From contig JAPQWN010000005.1 of NCBI GenBank assembly GCA_028538565.1, forward strand, positions 38,839,339-38,903,338: a stretch of DNA of 64,000 nucleotides. The letters are read 5' to 3'. This DNA is from Umbellularia californica. Its lineage: Eukaryota; Streptophyta; Magnoliopsida; Laurales; Lauraceae. A program made the position numbers and the translations under genes. Below the pieces are notes generated by a model that had not been told where the DNA came from, did not search any database, and saw nothing but the letters and a program-made list of their open reading frames with translations. Of this stretch, positions 1 to 11,729 are shown in pieces. Position 1 is the first letter of the stretch. The number at the start of each line of letters is the position of its first letter.

Positions 1-899
1 TAGGGTCTTCATTGTAATTTATTCCTAAGACTGGAGTGCAATTGCATTTATATAGTGGTATTATTTGCAATTAGCTGTGGGCCCGGATTGCACATGAGAT
101 GTGGGGTCACGTGTCCCAGTTGGAGACAGCTTTCTAAGGAATCCCTAGTGGTCGCCACGCTAGCCCAAGTTATTAGAAAGATATTAATTATAGTAGAACG
201 CTAAAAGGAAATAGAAATTTACTATTTCTATTAGAAGTGAGACTTCTAATAGTGGTAATAGTAAGTTACTAATTATAATGGAAGTGAGACTTCTATTTTA
301 GAAAGAAGAGAATTACTAATTGTTAGAGAAGTAAGACTTCTATTTCAATTAGATAATAAAGAAGAGAAGCTAGCTTTTAGCAATAAATAGAGGACATAAG
401 AGGTCTTGGACGTCCTATGCAAAATCCTACCTAGGGATTCACGCCCATGCCTTTTGTGCAAGAGTTGCACATATTTTGTCTTCTCTCTTCCCTCTTCTAG
501 TTCTCTTCTAGTTTCCTTGAGAGTTTTCTCTTGGAGATCCCACCCATCTTCTTAAGAAAAGAGAATCTGATAAGGGTCATAGCGTGGAAGATCAAAAGGT
601 CTTGGAGATTCCTATTTGATAAGTGAAAGAGTTTCATCATCAAATAAAGACGCAAATTCTCCATTAGAGCACAACCGAGCTCCTAAGGTATAATCTGCTT
701 CGTTGCATGTTGTGATTTTTATGGATGCTTGTTGGATGCTCGTTTCTATCTTTTAGATAGTTTTACTTACTGTACATGATCATGAGATTGAGGCTTATGC
801 ATCCTGGATTGGGTTTTTGGCCTTATGGGTACTTGATCCCTGAGTCAAGTGGGTCAAAAGTTTTGAAAATCTATCCACGAGGCCCACCTACTTCCAACA
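1..899 (+). repeat. Partial Copia-type LTR (3' part), fragment at window edge
   Basis: No protein is encoded here. Three imperfect hairpin motifs (AGAAGTGAGACTTCT type) lie at about 220-345, the first with 11-bp perfect arms. They are followed by a TATA-like AATAAATAG at 382-390 and then a pyrimidine-rich leader (470-540). The block ends at 899 with CTTCCAACA, a common 3' terminus of Copia LTRs whose 5' end reads TGTTGGAAG. Sequence similar to the Tat LTR starts immediately after it. I infer an LTR (solo or 3') whose 5' end lies outside the window, so its target duplication (expected GAAAC at 900-904) cannot be checked. Family assignment is tentative. Confidence 0.5.
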
Positions 900-1710
900 G
901 AAACATCCGATGACGATCCCTTGATTTCAAAGGCGGATTCGTGATGTTGACGAAGATCAATAGAAAAGAGACTCAAAGATGGGTTTTCGGCAGATTTTTG
1001 GAAAATCACAGAGGCTAAACATCTCGAAATGCGAAAAGAGACCCAAAGATGGGTTTTCGGCAGAAATCCGACAACCTGGATTTCCAAGGTCGTCGGCGAC
1101 CAATCACCCATGGTTGCGGGCGCCCGTGGGGCCTTTTGCCTCTTTCAGTCGTCGATTTTCAGCCGTTTTCTATTTCTCTCACTTCTTTCTTCTTTGATAT
1201 TTTTCTTGGCATTTTTGCACATTTTTTGGCATGATCTCCCTTCATAAAACTTGATGAGAAGACGTGAAGATCAGAGGGCAAAGTTTCTGATTTTCCGGGA
1301 AAGCCGAAGACTTTATCGCCCAGAGAAGCCAAAACTAGGTCAAACGATGTCGGAATGACCTGAGATTTGAGATGAAGCCTCCTGAGTAATAAATAAGACC
1401 AACCACGAGCTTTTGTTTGAGTTTTGAGGCCGTGTGGGGTCTTGTCGCCGGTAGACTTGATTATACAGCAAGGAAGTTCCCGCACTTTGATGTACGGTCA
1501 ACCGATATCCGATTGACCAGAGATTTGATAGGGAGCCTATTGGAGTCATTTTAAGATGATCCATTAGCTCCGATTTGGAAATCATGGTCCCAAGGGGCTC
1601 CACCGCTGGAGGCGTGATTTAGCTCTTGGGAGTCAAAGTTTGGTCAAATGTTGTCGAAATGACTTGAAACTTGACATGTAGCCCTTTGGAAGTATTTTGA
1701 AATCACCCAT
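900..1710 (-). repeat. Element I: 3' LTR of a Tat-type element, inner part
   Basis: This matches the reverse-oriented Tat LTRs at 32483-34947 and 58696-61144. Shared stretches include AAAATCACAGAGGC near 1003-1016 and the repeated phrase 'gtcaaacg.tgtcggaatgacctgaaatttga'. Similarity starts at about 900-905, so about 1.2 kb of the LTR's 3' end is missing or lies left of the window beyond the Copia LTR. The LTR is interrupted at 1710 by a solo LTR and continues at 6708. It is non-coding, and the small ORFs here are not conserved as proteins. Confidence 0.75.
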
Positions 1711-2428
1711 TGTCGCGACCCCGGACCGGGCCCATGGGCCTAATCCGGGATCGGGACTCATTTGGATTCAATGATGATGGTGTTAGTGCCACATTCCAAT
1801 GAGCACGTGTTTTGTATTGTCAATCCCGTGTCAAAGAGTCCAAGACCTTGCCTCTCAGAGTTTCACAAGGAAGATCAAGTTTGAAGGCAGAAGATCAAGT
1901 CTTCGAAGGCCCGGATTCATCGAGGAAGAACTCCATGTTTGTGCCAACCTATTTAGGTAAAATGGGACCCAAACCAACCAAGTAGTGGACCCTAAAAACC
2001 CTTAGTTTAATGGCTTATTTAATAGGGTTTTAGAAATTGTTTTTGAGCCTTTTCAAGACTCAAAATTGGTCCAGAGGTCAGCTAACCGCCTTGGTTTGCG
2101 GTCACCTCGCGGTTACTTTTCTAGAGGCTTAATGTACAAGTTTCTGTGGAATTTCGTTACCCTTTCGGTCCCCTTACGGCTAACCGCCTGGAGCTTTACG
2201 GCTAACCACAAGCAACCGTAGGTATTACGGTTTGCTTTCCAGAGAGCAACTTTTTGCAGACCTGCTTTCGGTCACCTTTACGGTCACCTCACGGCTAACC
2301 GCCAAGGTCACCCACGGCTAACCGTGAGCTGACCGCTTTAAAAAATATATCCGTTGGGGTTACGGCTAACCGCGGATTTGAAGGGGGCTAGCCGCCAAAA
2401 GCCGTTAGAGAGCCGTTGGAGGGTTTTT

Positions 2429-2437
2429 TATAAATAG
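2429..2437 (+). promoter_or_regulatory. TATA box of the Sirevirus-like solo LTR
   Basis: TATAAATAG lies directly after AGCCGTTGGAGGGTTTTT and downstream of the palindrome array. The position matches the TATA box of element V (TATAAAAGG after AGCCGTTGG). It is a predicted core promoter from motif and position only. Confidence 0.6.
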
Positions 2438-2529
2438 AAAAGGCCCCAAATCATCCAAGGTCTCTTGAAGATCATGAGAGCTCATGTCCTAACCATGGTC
2501 CATCATATTTGACCTCTCATAGATCTTTC

Positions 2530-2775
2530 CACACACACTATGAGCTTGTATTGGCAAATCTAAGAGCTTCATTAGCTTAAGGAAAATGTGGTGTGTGGAA
2601 ACAATATTGCCCACACACACTATGAGCTTGTATTGGCAAATCTAAGAGCTTCATTAGCTTAAGGAAAGTGTGGTGTGTGGAAACAATATTGCCCACACAC
2701 ACTATGAGCTTGTATTGGCAAATCTAAGAGCTTCATTAGCTTAAGGAAAGTGTGATGTGTGGAAACAATATTACC
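2530..2775 (+). repeat. 82-bp tandem repeat, three copies
   Basis: The phrase TATGAGCTTGTATTGGCAAA recurs at 2539, 2621 and 2703, an exact 82-bp period. Copies are nearly identical (AAAATGTGG versus AAAGTGTGG or AAAGTGTGA), so the array expanded recently. It lies in the transcribed leader part of the LTR, downstream of the TATA box. Confidence 0.93.
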
Positions 2776-5700
2776 TAGGGAAGAACTTGAGCCATCATAG
2801 GTTAAAATCCAAATCCCTAGACCAAAGACCTCTTCCCTTGATTGAGCACAACATTGGAGCATCATCATCAACATCAAGGAAGCATTGCAAGAGGAATCAA
2901 AGCTTGGAGCTGCGGTGACAAGCTTGGATGAGCATCCTCTAGACTTCGTCAAAGAGGCAAGTGGAAACCTCCGGACTTTGTCAAAAGAGGCAAGTGTTCT
3001 TCCCCCCCTCACTTCATTAAATTTAGAGCATTGTAAGAGTGGCTTATTTCTTTGTGATTTAACCACTATAAAAATGTAGAGGGGAGTAGATCTGTGATCG
3101 AACCTCGTAAACAAAATTGATGTAGAATCAGTACTTGTGTAGTTTGATTCTTCATAGTGGAACCAGGGGACTGTGTGACCCTTGAGAGTGGATGTAGGTC
3201 TGTGTGACTGAACCACTATAAATCCCGTGCGTCAATTTCTCTTTCTCTGTCTCTTGTGCTTAATTTGCATATCTATATGTTGTGGAGATTGATATGAATG
3301 ATATTTCTTCTTTGAGTTTAAATTGACACACATCCACTTGTGCGAAAATAACATTGAACATATTGGTAAATCTTGTCTTGTTTAGCACACACTCTTTAAA
3401 CACATATTCAATTGAGCACATTGATATAAATCATAAGTGAATTTGTGAAGAGTGTTGTACACACACTTGTGCTTATTAATATGAAATTAATTATCATATC
3501 TTTGATTGCTTAAGCACTCACACATTGAACACATATTCCGTATAAGTTGTATTCTTATTTGTGTTCATTGTGTTCTTTGTCCTAGTTGAGATTAAAATTG
3601 GACTAAGTAATTTTTATTGGGAAAATAATTCCATTAGTCCTATTCAACCCCCCTCTAGGACACTTTCATTGGCTCTAGCTGCACTTTCAGATGGATGACT
3701 GATGCCATAGAACATACAATTCGTACACGGATCAAATAAGAATATGATACTACCCATGTATGTGATTTCCTACAGGTGTCCGCGGTGAGGATATCACACA
3801 TTCATAACATTTCTTATACGAGATGCGGAAGCGTATAGCAAATCAAGTTCATAAATCATTCTAAAATAACAAGAATAATAACATGTATGAACAACCTGAT
3901 GTCAGAGTGAGCAATGATCATTATAGCATTTTCCCAAAAGTAAATGTTAATTGTTCATACAAAAGATCAGTTAATTATCACTCCCCAAAAATAAAGGCCA
4001 ACAAAGGCCAGTACAACCAGAATAATTCCCAAAAGAATGTGTTAGTCAAAACTCCCAAAATGTTTCTTTTCTCAAGGCAATCGAATGTCTAAACGACATC
4101 ATCGGCCTACCACTATTCTAAACGTTGCAGTTCTCTAACCACTTCCTCATGCTCCTCCTTGGGATAAATGACATCTGGACCTGAGTATCAAAGAATGGGT
4201 CGGACACGATGGTCTGGCAGGCGGGTGGAAAGTTATAACAACAAAATAACAATTGAATTTACCTTAGAAAACATTGAAACCTGTTTAAACAATATTTTTC
4301 ATAAAAGAAGTGCATCACTTGTTAAAAAGTACATATGCAATATAAAAGCATATGAAGGTACCAAGAAATCGGGAACTAGCAAGATGGCAACCACACAAAG
4401 CTAAATCCTTTATTACCGAAGTGATAAGAGCACATCGGGGCGTTGATCTCTGACACACAAAGTGATGAGATTCAATGAAAATATATACATAAATATAACT
4501 ATACGGGATGGGACCACGGTAGCGAACCGAGTATCGGAACATGACGGGATCCAAGTTGCAGCTGGCGGGACGGGAGGGGGACCTCTAGGTTGGTGGATCA
4601 GACTGACAAAGTAGTCCAAGCTTAGTGGTGCCGACTCATAGGTCAAATAACAGAAATGGGATGTGTACAAACACTTGTATAATGTAAAACATATAAATGG
4701 GTGGGACGGGGTGCCCATAAGCACAAATATCACTTTAATATCAAGCAATGCACAACGGGTAAGCAAAATGCTACAAGTATAATTTCAGTGTTTTCGGGGA
4801 TGACAAGTCATATAGCATAAATCTCGGGAAGTACATATTAAAATTGGGGAACAATAGAATACAATTGAACTTTCGAAATTCAAGGCCAAGTATCGGGACT
4901 CAAGATTAGTTCAAGGTGAATAAGGGTCCCGTATGTCGATTTCAATATGGACTTGGCACTCCTTAAGTTTTAGAAACATTTCGGGCTCCTTATACACCTT
5001 GGATATTTCAAAACTTCAATGGACCCTCTTGATGGGGTTTCTTTCTCAAACGGGCTTTATACATTGTTTCCAAAATTTGCCCCGTTACAATGGGGCTCCC
5101 AACAAGCCTTTTCTAAACATTTAAACATTACATTCCTGCTCCCAACATAGCCCCAGGTAAGCAGTACACATCACTCGAGTGAACCAGAAGTTCACTCGAA
5201 CGAAGTGATCTCTGGGAGGGTTCGCTCGAGCGGACTTGTCCAGTTCAGGATGGCTCGAGCGAACTGCTAGTTCGCTCAAGCTATCTGACTTCTGGATGGG
5301 GTTCGCTCGAGTGAAGTGTGTAGTTCGCTCGAGCGAACTGTCCAGAACACTACAAAAGTGCAGTTTCGGGCTCTTTCCTTTTTCCTCCTTGCATGTCTCC
5401 TTGAGCCTCATTCTTACACCTAAATGAGAGGCTTAAAACCTCCTTTAAACCCCATACAAACCACCGTCGAAACTTCCACAAACATCCCTCCAATCACCTC
5501 CTTCTCAATCACATTCCACCAAAGAGAAAGAGAAGAAAACCCATCAATCACAATGATTTATTGTACTATAATCAAGAGTTAAATAAGAAGGCTATAGGCC
5601 AATATTTCCAAGAGTTAGACAAGCTAACAAAACTCATTCATATGTTTATTTCAAAATCAATGCAAGTCAAGATTAGGCATGAATAGAAATAGTAAAGCCA

Positions 5701-6707
5701 TCCACATTTCTCATAAAAACCATTTAATACTCAAGATATCTATTCATCCACTTGCCTTGGTCTCAAACAAGCTAGCAAATCAAGCCTTTAATCACTCTTC
5801 CAATCCAAAGATTCAAAGCTACACAAAACCCCCCAAAAACAAACCCTAAATGGTCAAGATAAGGAATGAGGAAGAGAACGCTTGTAGCAAATAAAATAGA
5901 GGTTCTCTAGGTTTAGAAAGACTCATATTTAAGAGATGGAAGCAGAAGCTTACATGATGGTTCTTCAATGACAATAATAAGCTTGGAGAAGATCTTGGAA
6001 TGGGTGGTTTCCTCCACAAATAGTATCACTAGAAAGCTTTCAAGGTGAGGAGGGAGAAGATAACTTCCATTTTGCCTTTGGATGCAAGATTGATAGAGAT
6101 TTAGAGATAGGAGAGCAAGAAGAAGGAAAGGGGCAAAAACCCTAGCTTTGGGCTGGAACTTTGAGCTGGAAAGGAAGAAGAGAAGGAGGGTCCTCCTTAT
6201 ATACAAGTGAAGATGGGCTCCACCACTTGGAAATCTCATCGGGCTAAAACATGGCTTTCAGGACCTCAGATGCATTTGGCCAAGAAGGGAAAAGTGATTG
6301 CCGAAATTTCTTGTTTCTAAAAAGTATATATTTCGAGGGTTTTGGAGATATCAAATTTTGTGTCCAGATTTGGTGTAAAAAGACTATTTTGCCCTCGATG
6401 TTGGAAAAGTCGGATTTCGGGGTTTCTAACGGGGACGAGATCAACACAAAAGTTGTAGAGATTAATGAGATGAGTTAAACGGAGTCAAAATACGAATTAT
6501 TGGAATCTCAAATAATCCCCCATGTACACACAAAGTCATTAAAGGAACACCCAAGGGGTCCCACTAAATAAAAAAGGCTCTCAAAATTCCCCAAAGCTAT
6601 TGAAAAGTCATTCTAATCCCAACTTAGCCAAAATTCACTAATCTCGCTTAGAACTAACACATGACTTAATTAGCGCTAATCAAGATCACTCGGGTCGGGG
6701 TCTTACA

Positions 6708-7262
6708 CCCATGTACTTTATTTGATGAGTGACGGCTTCGATGGTTTCCGCCACCGAGAGGCATGGTTTTGCTGTTTGAGTTTGATGTAAGGTCAAACGT
6801 TGTCAATTCAACCTGAAACTTGACATGGAGCCTTTTGAAAGTATTTTGAGACCATCCATAGAATCTGATTGAAGATTCAATGTCTTCGATGCTGTCGTTG
6901 CAGGGAGAGTTGATTTTGTTGTGTCTTTTGCTTTTTGGGCCAAACGGTGTTAGAATGACTTGGAATTTGATGTAGAGACTTCAAATGGCATTTTGAGGCC
7001 AACTATATGCTCTGTTTTGTGAATCAAGGTCTTTAGCTTCACCGCCGCCGAAGCTCCTGTTCAGCCAAATAATGTTAAAATGGCCCGAAACTTCATTTGT
7101 ACTCTTCTTATGGCTGTTTTGAAAATCTTGTAGTTTTTGGATGATTCTGACAAGATCTGATGCTTGAAGTAACATTGCCTCTTTATGGTAGGATGCGGCT
7201 TGATGTAGCTTCTTGATGTTGAAAGTGTATGAAAAGGCAAAGTGACATTTTTTGAGTCAACA
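6708..7262 (-). repeat. Element I: 3' LTR, outer part (U3 end)
   Basis: This is the continuation of the 900-1710 LTR after the solo Tekay LTR. The reading resumes with 'atgtactttatttgatgag', which matches 'atgtattttgtttgatgag' in the other Tat LTRs. The LTR ends GAGTCAACA at 7262, so on the minus strand it begins TGTTGACTC, like the other Tat LTRs (TGTTGACACC). A polypurine tract lies just outside (minus-strand GGGGGCATT), which identifies this as the 3' LTR of a minus-strand element. Confidence 0.82.
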
Positions 7263-7619
7263 AATGCCCCCTTGAGGTACATAGATGAGTTGCATAACTT
7301 TTGGAGTCGATGTGCCTCGAAGAGAACTTTGAAGGAGAGCTTCTGACTTGACCAAGAGTCTTGAGCATCTTTTCTTTTGGTGGAGTATCTTTTTGAGTTT
7401 CCAAGGGAATTTCATTGTAGTGAGTGGGAAAATGTACCATCTCAAGGAAAAGTTTTGAAAATGACTTTAGAGTTTTGGATTTGGGTTTTTGGGTTTTGGA
7501 TTTTGGGTTTGGATTCCTTTTTGACCTTATGAACCTAAAGGCTTTATGTGGGGCATTAGGAGGTCAAGAGGGGTTTTGCTTTTAGTTTTGGGGTTTTGAC
7601 CTTGTGACCCAACTATTGG
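7263..7619 (-). other. Element I: PPT and remnant of 3' untranslated region
   Basis: Plus-strand AATGCCCCCTTGAGG at 7263-7277 is the complement of a polypurine tract next to the LTR. The next 200 bases match the same position of element IV (34961-35160), including GGAGTCGATGTGCCTCGAAG. The stretch then turns into 'tttggattttgggttt' simple repeats. It is cut at 7619 by the 5' LTR of element II. No coding sequence is visible. Confidence 0.78.
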
Positions 7620-10164
7620 TGTTGATACCAAAAAAGTCACCTTATCTTCTCAACATCAAGAAGCTACATGAAGCCGCATCCTACCACAAATAGGCAATGC
7701 AACTTCAAGCGTCAAATCTTGTCAGAATCAAACAAAAACTGCAAGATTCTTTAAAACAACCAAAAGAAGAGTACACATGAGGTTTCGGGCCATTCCAACA
7801 TCATTTGGCCTAACTTCACTCCTCCGGCAACTGAACAGGCGCCCCTGGTGGCAACAGTGTCAAAGACATTAAAACTTCGATCAGAGCCTACAGATAGTCT
7901 CAAAATACCTCCAAAAGGCTCTGTGTCAAATTTCAAGTCAAATCGACAATGTTTAGCCCTCTATCAACCCTCGAGCAGTAAAATCAAGCCTCTCGACTGT
8001 GAGAACCACCAAGGCCATCACTCATCAAATAGAGCACATGGGTGGCTTCAACTTGCTTCCAAAGGGCTACACGTTAAATTTCAGGTCATTCCGACAACGT
8101 TTGACCCAACTTTTAGGCTCGGAAACAAAATCAAGCCTCCCGGTGGCGGAGCTTCCCGGGACCATGACATCTAAATCGGAGCTAATAGATCGTCTCAAAA
8201 TGACTCTAATAGGCTCCCCTCAAATTTCAGGTCAATCGGACATGGGTTGACCACACATCAAAATGCGGCATCTCCCTCACAACAAAATCAAGTCTACTGG
8301 CGACGGGACCCCACAAAGCTTCAAAACTCAAATAAAAGCCCATGATTGGTCCTATCTACTGCTCAGCAGGCTTCACCTCAAATTTTAGGTCATTCTGACA
8401 TCGTTGGCCCTAGTTTTGACTTCGGACGAAAAATCGGCAACAAAGTCTTCGGTCTTTCCAGAAAATAGGAAACTGTGTTCCAATTTGCATGGCTTCTCGT
8501 GAGGTTTTCTTCAGGAGAATCAAGTCAATAAATGAGGAAAAATGGCAAGAAAAACATAAGAGAAAAAAGGATCGAAAAAGATTGAGAAACGGCGACCAAA
8601 AAGGGGAAAAATCCCCATGGTTGCCGGCGACCTTGGAAATCTGGGTCAACGGATTTCTGCCGAAAGGGCCGTTTTCTGACCCTTTTCGCGTTTCGGGAAT
8701 TCCAGCCCCTATGATTTTCCTAAAATCTGATTTTTGATGCTTGAAATCAACTGATCTTCATCAACATTTCGGATCCGCCGTCAAAAGCATGAAATCATCA
8801 TTGATCGCATCAAGATTGCCAACCGGCTGACCAAGAAAGCACACTTTTTGACCGATCGATCTAGAAATCGACAAGACAGATGGTACCGGCCCATTGGTAT
8901 CAATCAATGTCTGAAGTTGCATCGCCATCCGACATCAAACAACATGTGGATCCATCGGCGATCATCGCAAGAAGAATTCCAAAAGACGCGATACGGCCCG
9001 CGACTCTTCAAGCACCCTGAGACCACTTAATGCAGTTAATTGACCCATTTTATGACGACTTAATGCGGTCATTAGCCCATTATTTTGGACGGCCCAATCA
9101 GAAGCAAGGAAAGAGGAGTTACAAATCAAAGCAATCATGACAATAAATCACGAAACTCCTCTCATCATGGAGATTAAAGGCAATTAAATGCCCATCATTC
9201 TCCATCGGCCAATCAAAAGCCAAGAAAAATGAGTTACAAAATCATGAAATTAAAAACTTGTAACTCCTCTCCATTATGGAGCATCAATGTCATCAATGCC
9301 AACAATGCCATCAATGCTCATAAACCACCCCATGGCTACCAAAGGCCTATAAAAAGGGGGTCATTCCAAGAAATCCAGGATCCAAGAGAAATCCAAGAGC
9401 AATACACACACAGAGGGCTATACAGATACAAAGAGAGCCAGAAAATCCTGAAGAAACTCTATTGCAACACCACAAGGTGATTGAAGTCCCTTGGGGGGCC
9501 ACCCCCCCAAGACCCTCTCTTTCTATTCAACATGGCATTGATGTGGCTTTTCAGCCCATTTACTTGGTTTTTTTTATTGGATATAGGACCTCACCTTGGT
9601 TTTTATCCTCTAAAAATCTGAAGTCCAAGCCAAGCCAAAGAAATCAAAGCATCATATGTTCTCATCTGAAGGACGATGGAGAAGTCCATACATAACTTGC
9701 AAGTCCCACAATCTCCTGAGAAGTTAGATTCCTTTTCTTACTTTTCTATTGTATTTGTATTTTTTCAAAAAGACAAAAAAATCACAATTCTTGTCTTTCA
9801 TTATTGATGAGATTTGTACATCGCCTTTACGGCAAGCATCACCTTTCACGGCAAAAATCGCTTTTCACGGCAAACAAAGAAAAATCCCCTTTTACAACAA
9901 GCAAAGAAAAAATCGCCTCCTACGGCATTCAAAATCTTGTCTCTTTTCTTAAATATATGTGCAATGGAAGGTTAGAAAAAAGTTGATTTCCTTTTCTACT
10001 TGTGAAGGTGGATCTCCAGATCAACATTTCTAAATTCCATGTAGAATAGAAAATCTGGCATACCCATACAAAAATGTTATGCCCGCTTCTTTCAACTCCG
10101 CTGGCCTCTCGGTAGCCCTGGGACGGGCAGAGGTGAGAGTGGAAAACAAAAGCCGGGTCCATCA
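7620..10164 (+). repeat. Element II: 5' LTR
   Basis: It starts TGTTGATACC and ends GGGTCCATCA; length 2545 bp. It is homologous to the solo LTR 11730-14259 and, in reverse, to both LTRs of element IV. Compared with those it is clearly more diverged, for example CAAATAGGCAATGCAACTTC near its start. It contains the 'gtcaaacg.tgtcgg..tgacctgaaat' phrases about every 80-150 bp. These are an internal degenerate repeat of this LTR family, not coding sequence. A tract around 9830-9925 repeats 'cgcctttcacggcaa'. Confidence 0.88.
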
Positions 10165-10167
10165 AGT

Positions 10168-10185
10168 TGGCACACCCGATGGGAC
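10168..10185 (+). other. Element II: primer binding site
   Basis: TGGCACACCCGATGGGAC begins 3 bases after the LTR end. The same site in element IV reads TGGCACACCCGGTGGGAC. Position and the leading TGG (complement of tRNA 3' CCA) support a PBS. I cannot name the tRNA with certainty; Tat/Ogre elements commonly use a tRNA other than initiator Met. Confidence 0.75.
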
Positions 10186-11167
10186 ATGTTCATTTGAGAA
10201 TGTGATGCTTAGATTCTTTGGCTCCTTTCTAGTTGGTGGCCTATGTTGGATCTTGCATCCAAAAAAAAAAAACAAGAGATGGGATTGTTTTGAAATTTCT
10301 ATCTTTGAGTTTATTTCCACTCTTTCTCATTTAAAAAAAAAAATCTGATTTCTCTTTCTTGGAGAAACTTTGATCTTTTTCCCTCCGAACTTGATAGCTC
10401 ATAGAATGTTTGTAGCTATCGTTCACATCGGGGAATGGGTCATTTTTTCTCTTTAATGAGTCAGATACGGATTAAAAAAAAAAAAAAGAACAACAAAAAA
10501 AGAGAGTCTAATTTCAAACTCTTCAAAAAAAAAATCAGTTTTATCTTTTTTGGATTCAAATTAGAGAAATCTTAGTTTCTTCCTTTTCGGACAATGGCTC
10601 GCGGAAATCGTTTGTAGCCAATGTTTGGATTGTGAGGGGCCATTCGTTCTCTTTGATGGGTCCATTAGAGATCTTCTAAGAAAACTTTTCAAAAGAAAAA
10701 AAAAGCGCAAGGGTTACACCAATTGCGTTCTTTGACCAAAGTGGATCTAAGAAAAGCCTTGTCCAGAGTGTGAAGGCAGCTAAACTGTTCGAGGCAAGGG
10801 TCCTCCAAACGGGTTCATTAAGTAATTCTACCCTTACCTGGGGGCTAATCTATCTACTGAGGTTTCATAAGACCGAATTGGAAACCTATGTGTACTCTTA
10901 AAAAAAAAATTTCAGAAAAACAAAAAAAAACCCTTTAAAAAAAAAAGCTTAAAAAAAAAACTTCCGTCATTTTTGGGTTCAAATCTGAGAAATCTTGGTT
11001 CATTCCCTTTCGGATAAAAGCTCGCGGATATCGCTTGTAGCTTGCGTTCGGACTGGAACAACACTTGCTCGCTTTGATGAATCAAATTTTGACCTTTCAA
11101 AAAATCCCATCTCATGGCCATTCCAAGGATGCGATTTGCAAAATTTGTGCCTAGCGGTGCTAGTACG
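10186..11167 (+). other. Element II: 5' untranslated region, left part
   Basis: This is an AT-rich leader with several A or T homopolymers and diverged tandem units built around 'gagaaatcttggttcattcc', 'gctcgcggatatcg' and 'cactttgatgagtc'. Clear units lie at about 10340-10480, 10550-10690 and 10970-11100. It matches the 5' UTR of element IV (56939-58674) in order. The last five bases, GTACG (11163-11167), are the target duplication of element III. Confidence 0.7.
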
Positions 11168-11729
11168 TGTAAGACCCCGACCCGAGTGTCCACGATTAGT
11201 GCTAATTAAGTGGTGTGTTAGTTCTAAGCGTGATTAGTGGAATTTGACTAAGTTAGGATTAGAATAGCTCTTTTATACCTTTGGGGGAATTTTTAGTGCT
11301 TTTGTGGTTTGTAGGACCCTTTGGGGGTCCCCTTTTATAGCTTTGTGCATGCATGGGGGATTATCCGAGATTCCAGTGATTAGTGTTTTAACTCTGTTTT
11401 ACTTGTCTCATTAATCCCTACAACTTTCGTGATGATCCCGTACCCGACCGGAACCCTGAAACTCGACTTTCCTAGTATTGAGGGCAAAACAGTCATTTTA
11501 CACCAAATATGTACCCAAAGTTTAATATCCCCAAAACCCGCGAAAAATATAGTTTTTGGAAACTAGATATTTCGGTGATTATTTTTCCTTTCTTCGTCGA
11601 TTTCGTTCGAGGTCCCGAAAGTACCGCTTTCAGCCTCCAAAGTTTCTAGTGGTGGAGCCCACACCCTATTAGTATAATAAGGAACCCATCTCTTTCTTCT
11701 ACCTTTTCCAGAACAAACCCAACAAAAAG

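Larger units (their letters stand above)
1781..3689 (+). mobile_element. Solo LTR, Sirevirus-like Copia family
   Basis: It starts TGTTAGTGCC and ends GCACTTTCA, flanked by the 5-bp duplication GATGG (1776-1780 and 3690-3694). Length is 1909 bp. From 2080 to 2400 there is a dense array of 'acggctaaccgc / cggtcacc' motifs, followed by AGCCGTTGGAGGG and a TATA box. Element V has the same arrangement, and the two also share the phrase GAACCACTATAAAT near the LTR 3' end (3209-3222). They therefore look like two related families. The LTR also holds an 82-bp tandem triplication. No PBS or coding region follows, so this is a solo LTR. Confidence 0.88.
1711..6707 (-). mobile_element. Solo LTR of the Tekay/Del family, reverse orientation, carrying a nested solo LTR
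   Basis: On the plus strand the element starts TGTCGCGACCCCGGACC and ends GGGTCGGGGTCTTACA, the exact reverse of the element III LTR termini. The 5-bp target duplication is CCCAT (1706-1710 and 6708-6712). Removing the nested LTR (1781-3689 plus its 5-bp duplication) leaves about 3.08 kb, close to the 3.1-3.2 kb of the other copies. It contains a CTCGAG-centred palindrome cluster at about 5170-5345. No internal region is present, so the insertion has been reduced to a solo LTR by LTR-LTR recombination. It is inserted in the LTR of element I. Confidence 0.9.

Noticed and set aside
2659..3216. Minus-strand ORF of 185 codons in the solo LTR
   Set aside because: It includes the 82-bp tandem repeat and lies in an LTR leader. 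It shows no domain and is not conserved in element V at the matching place.
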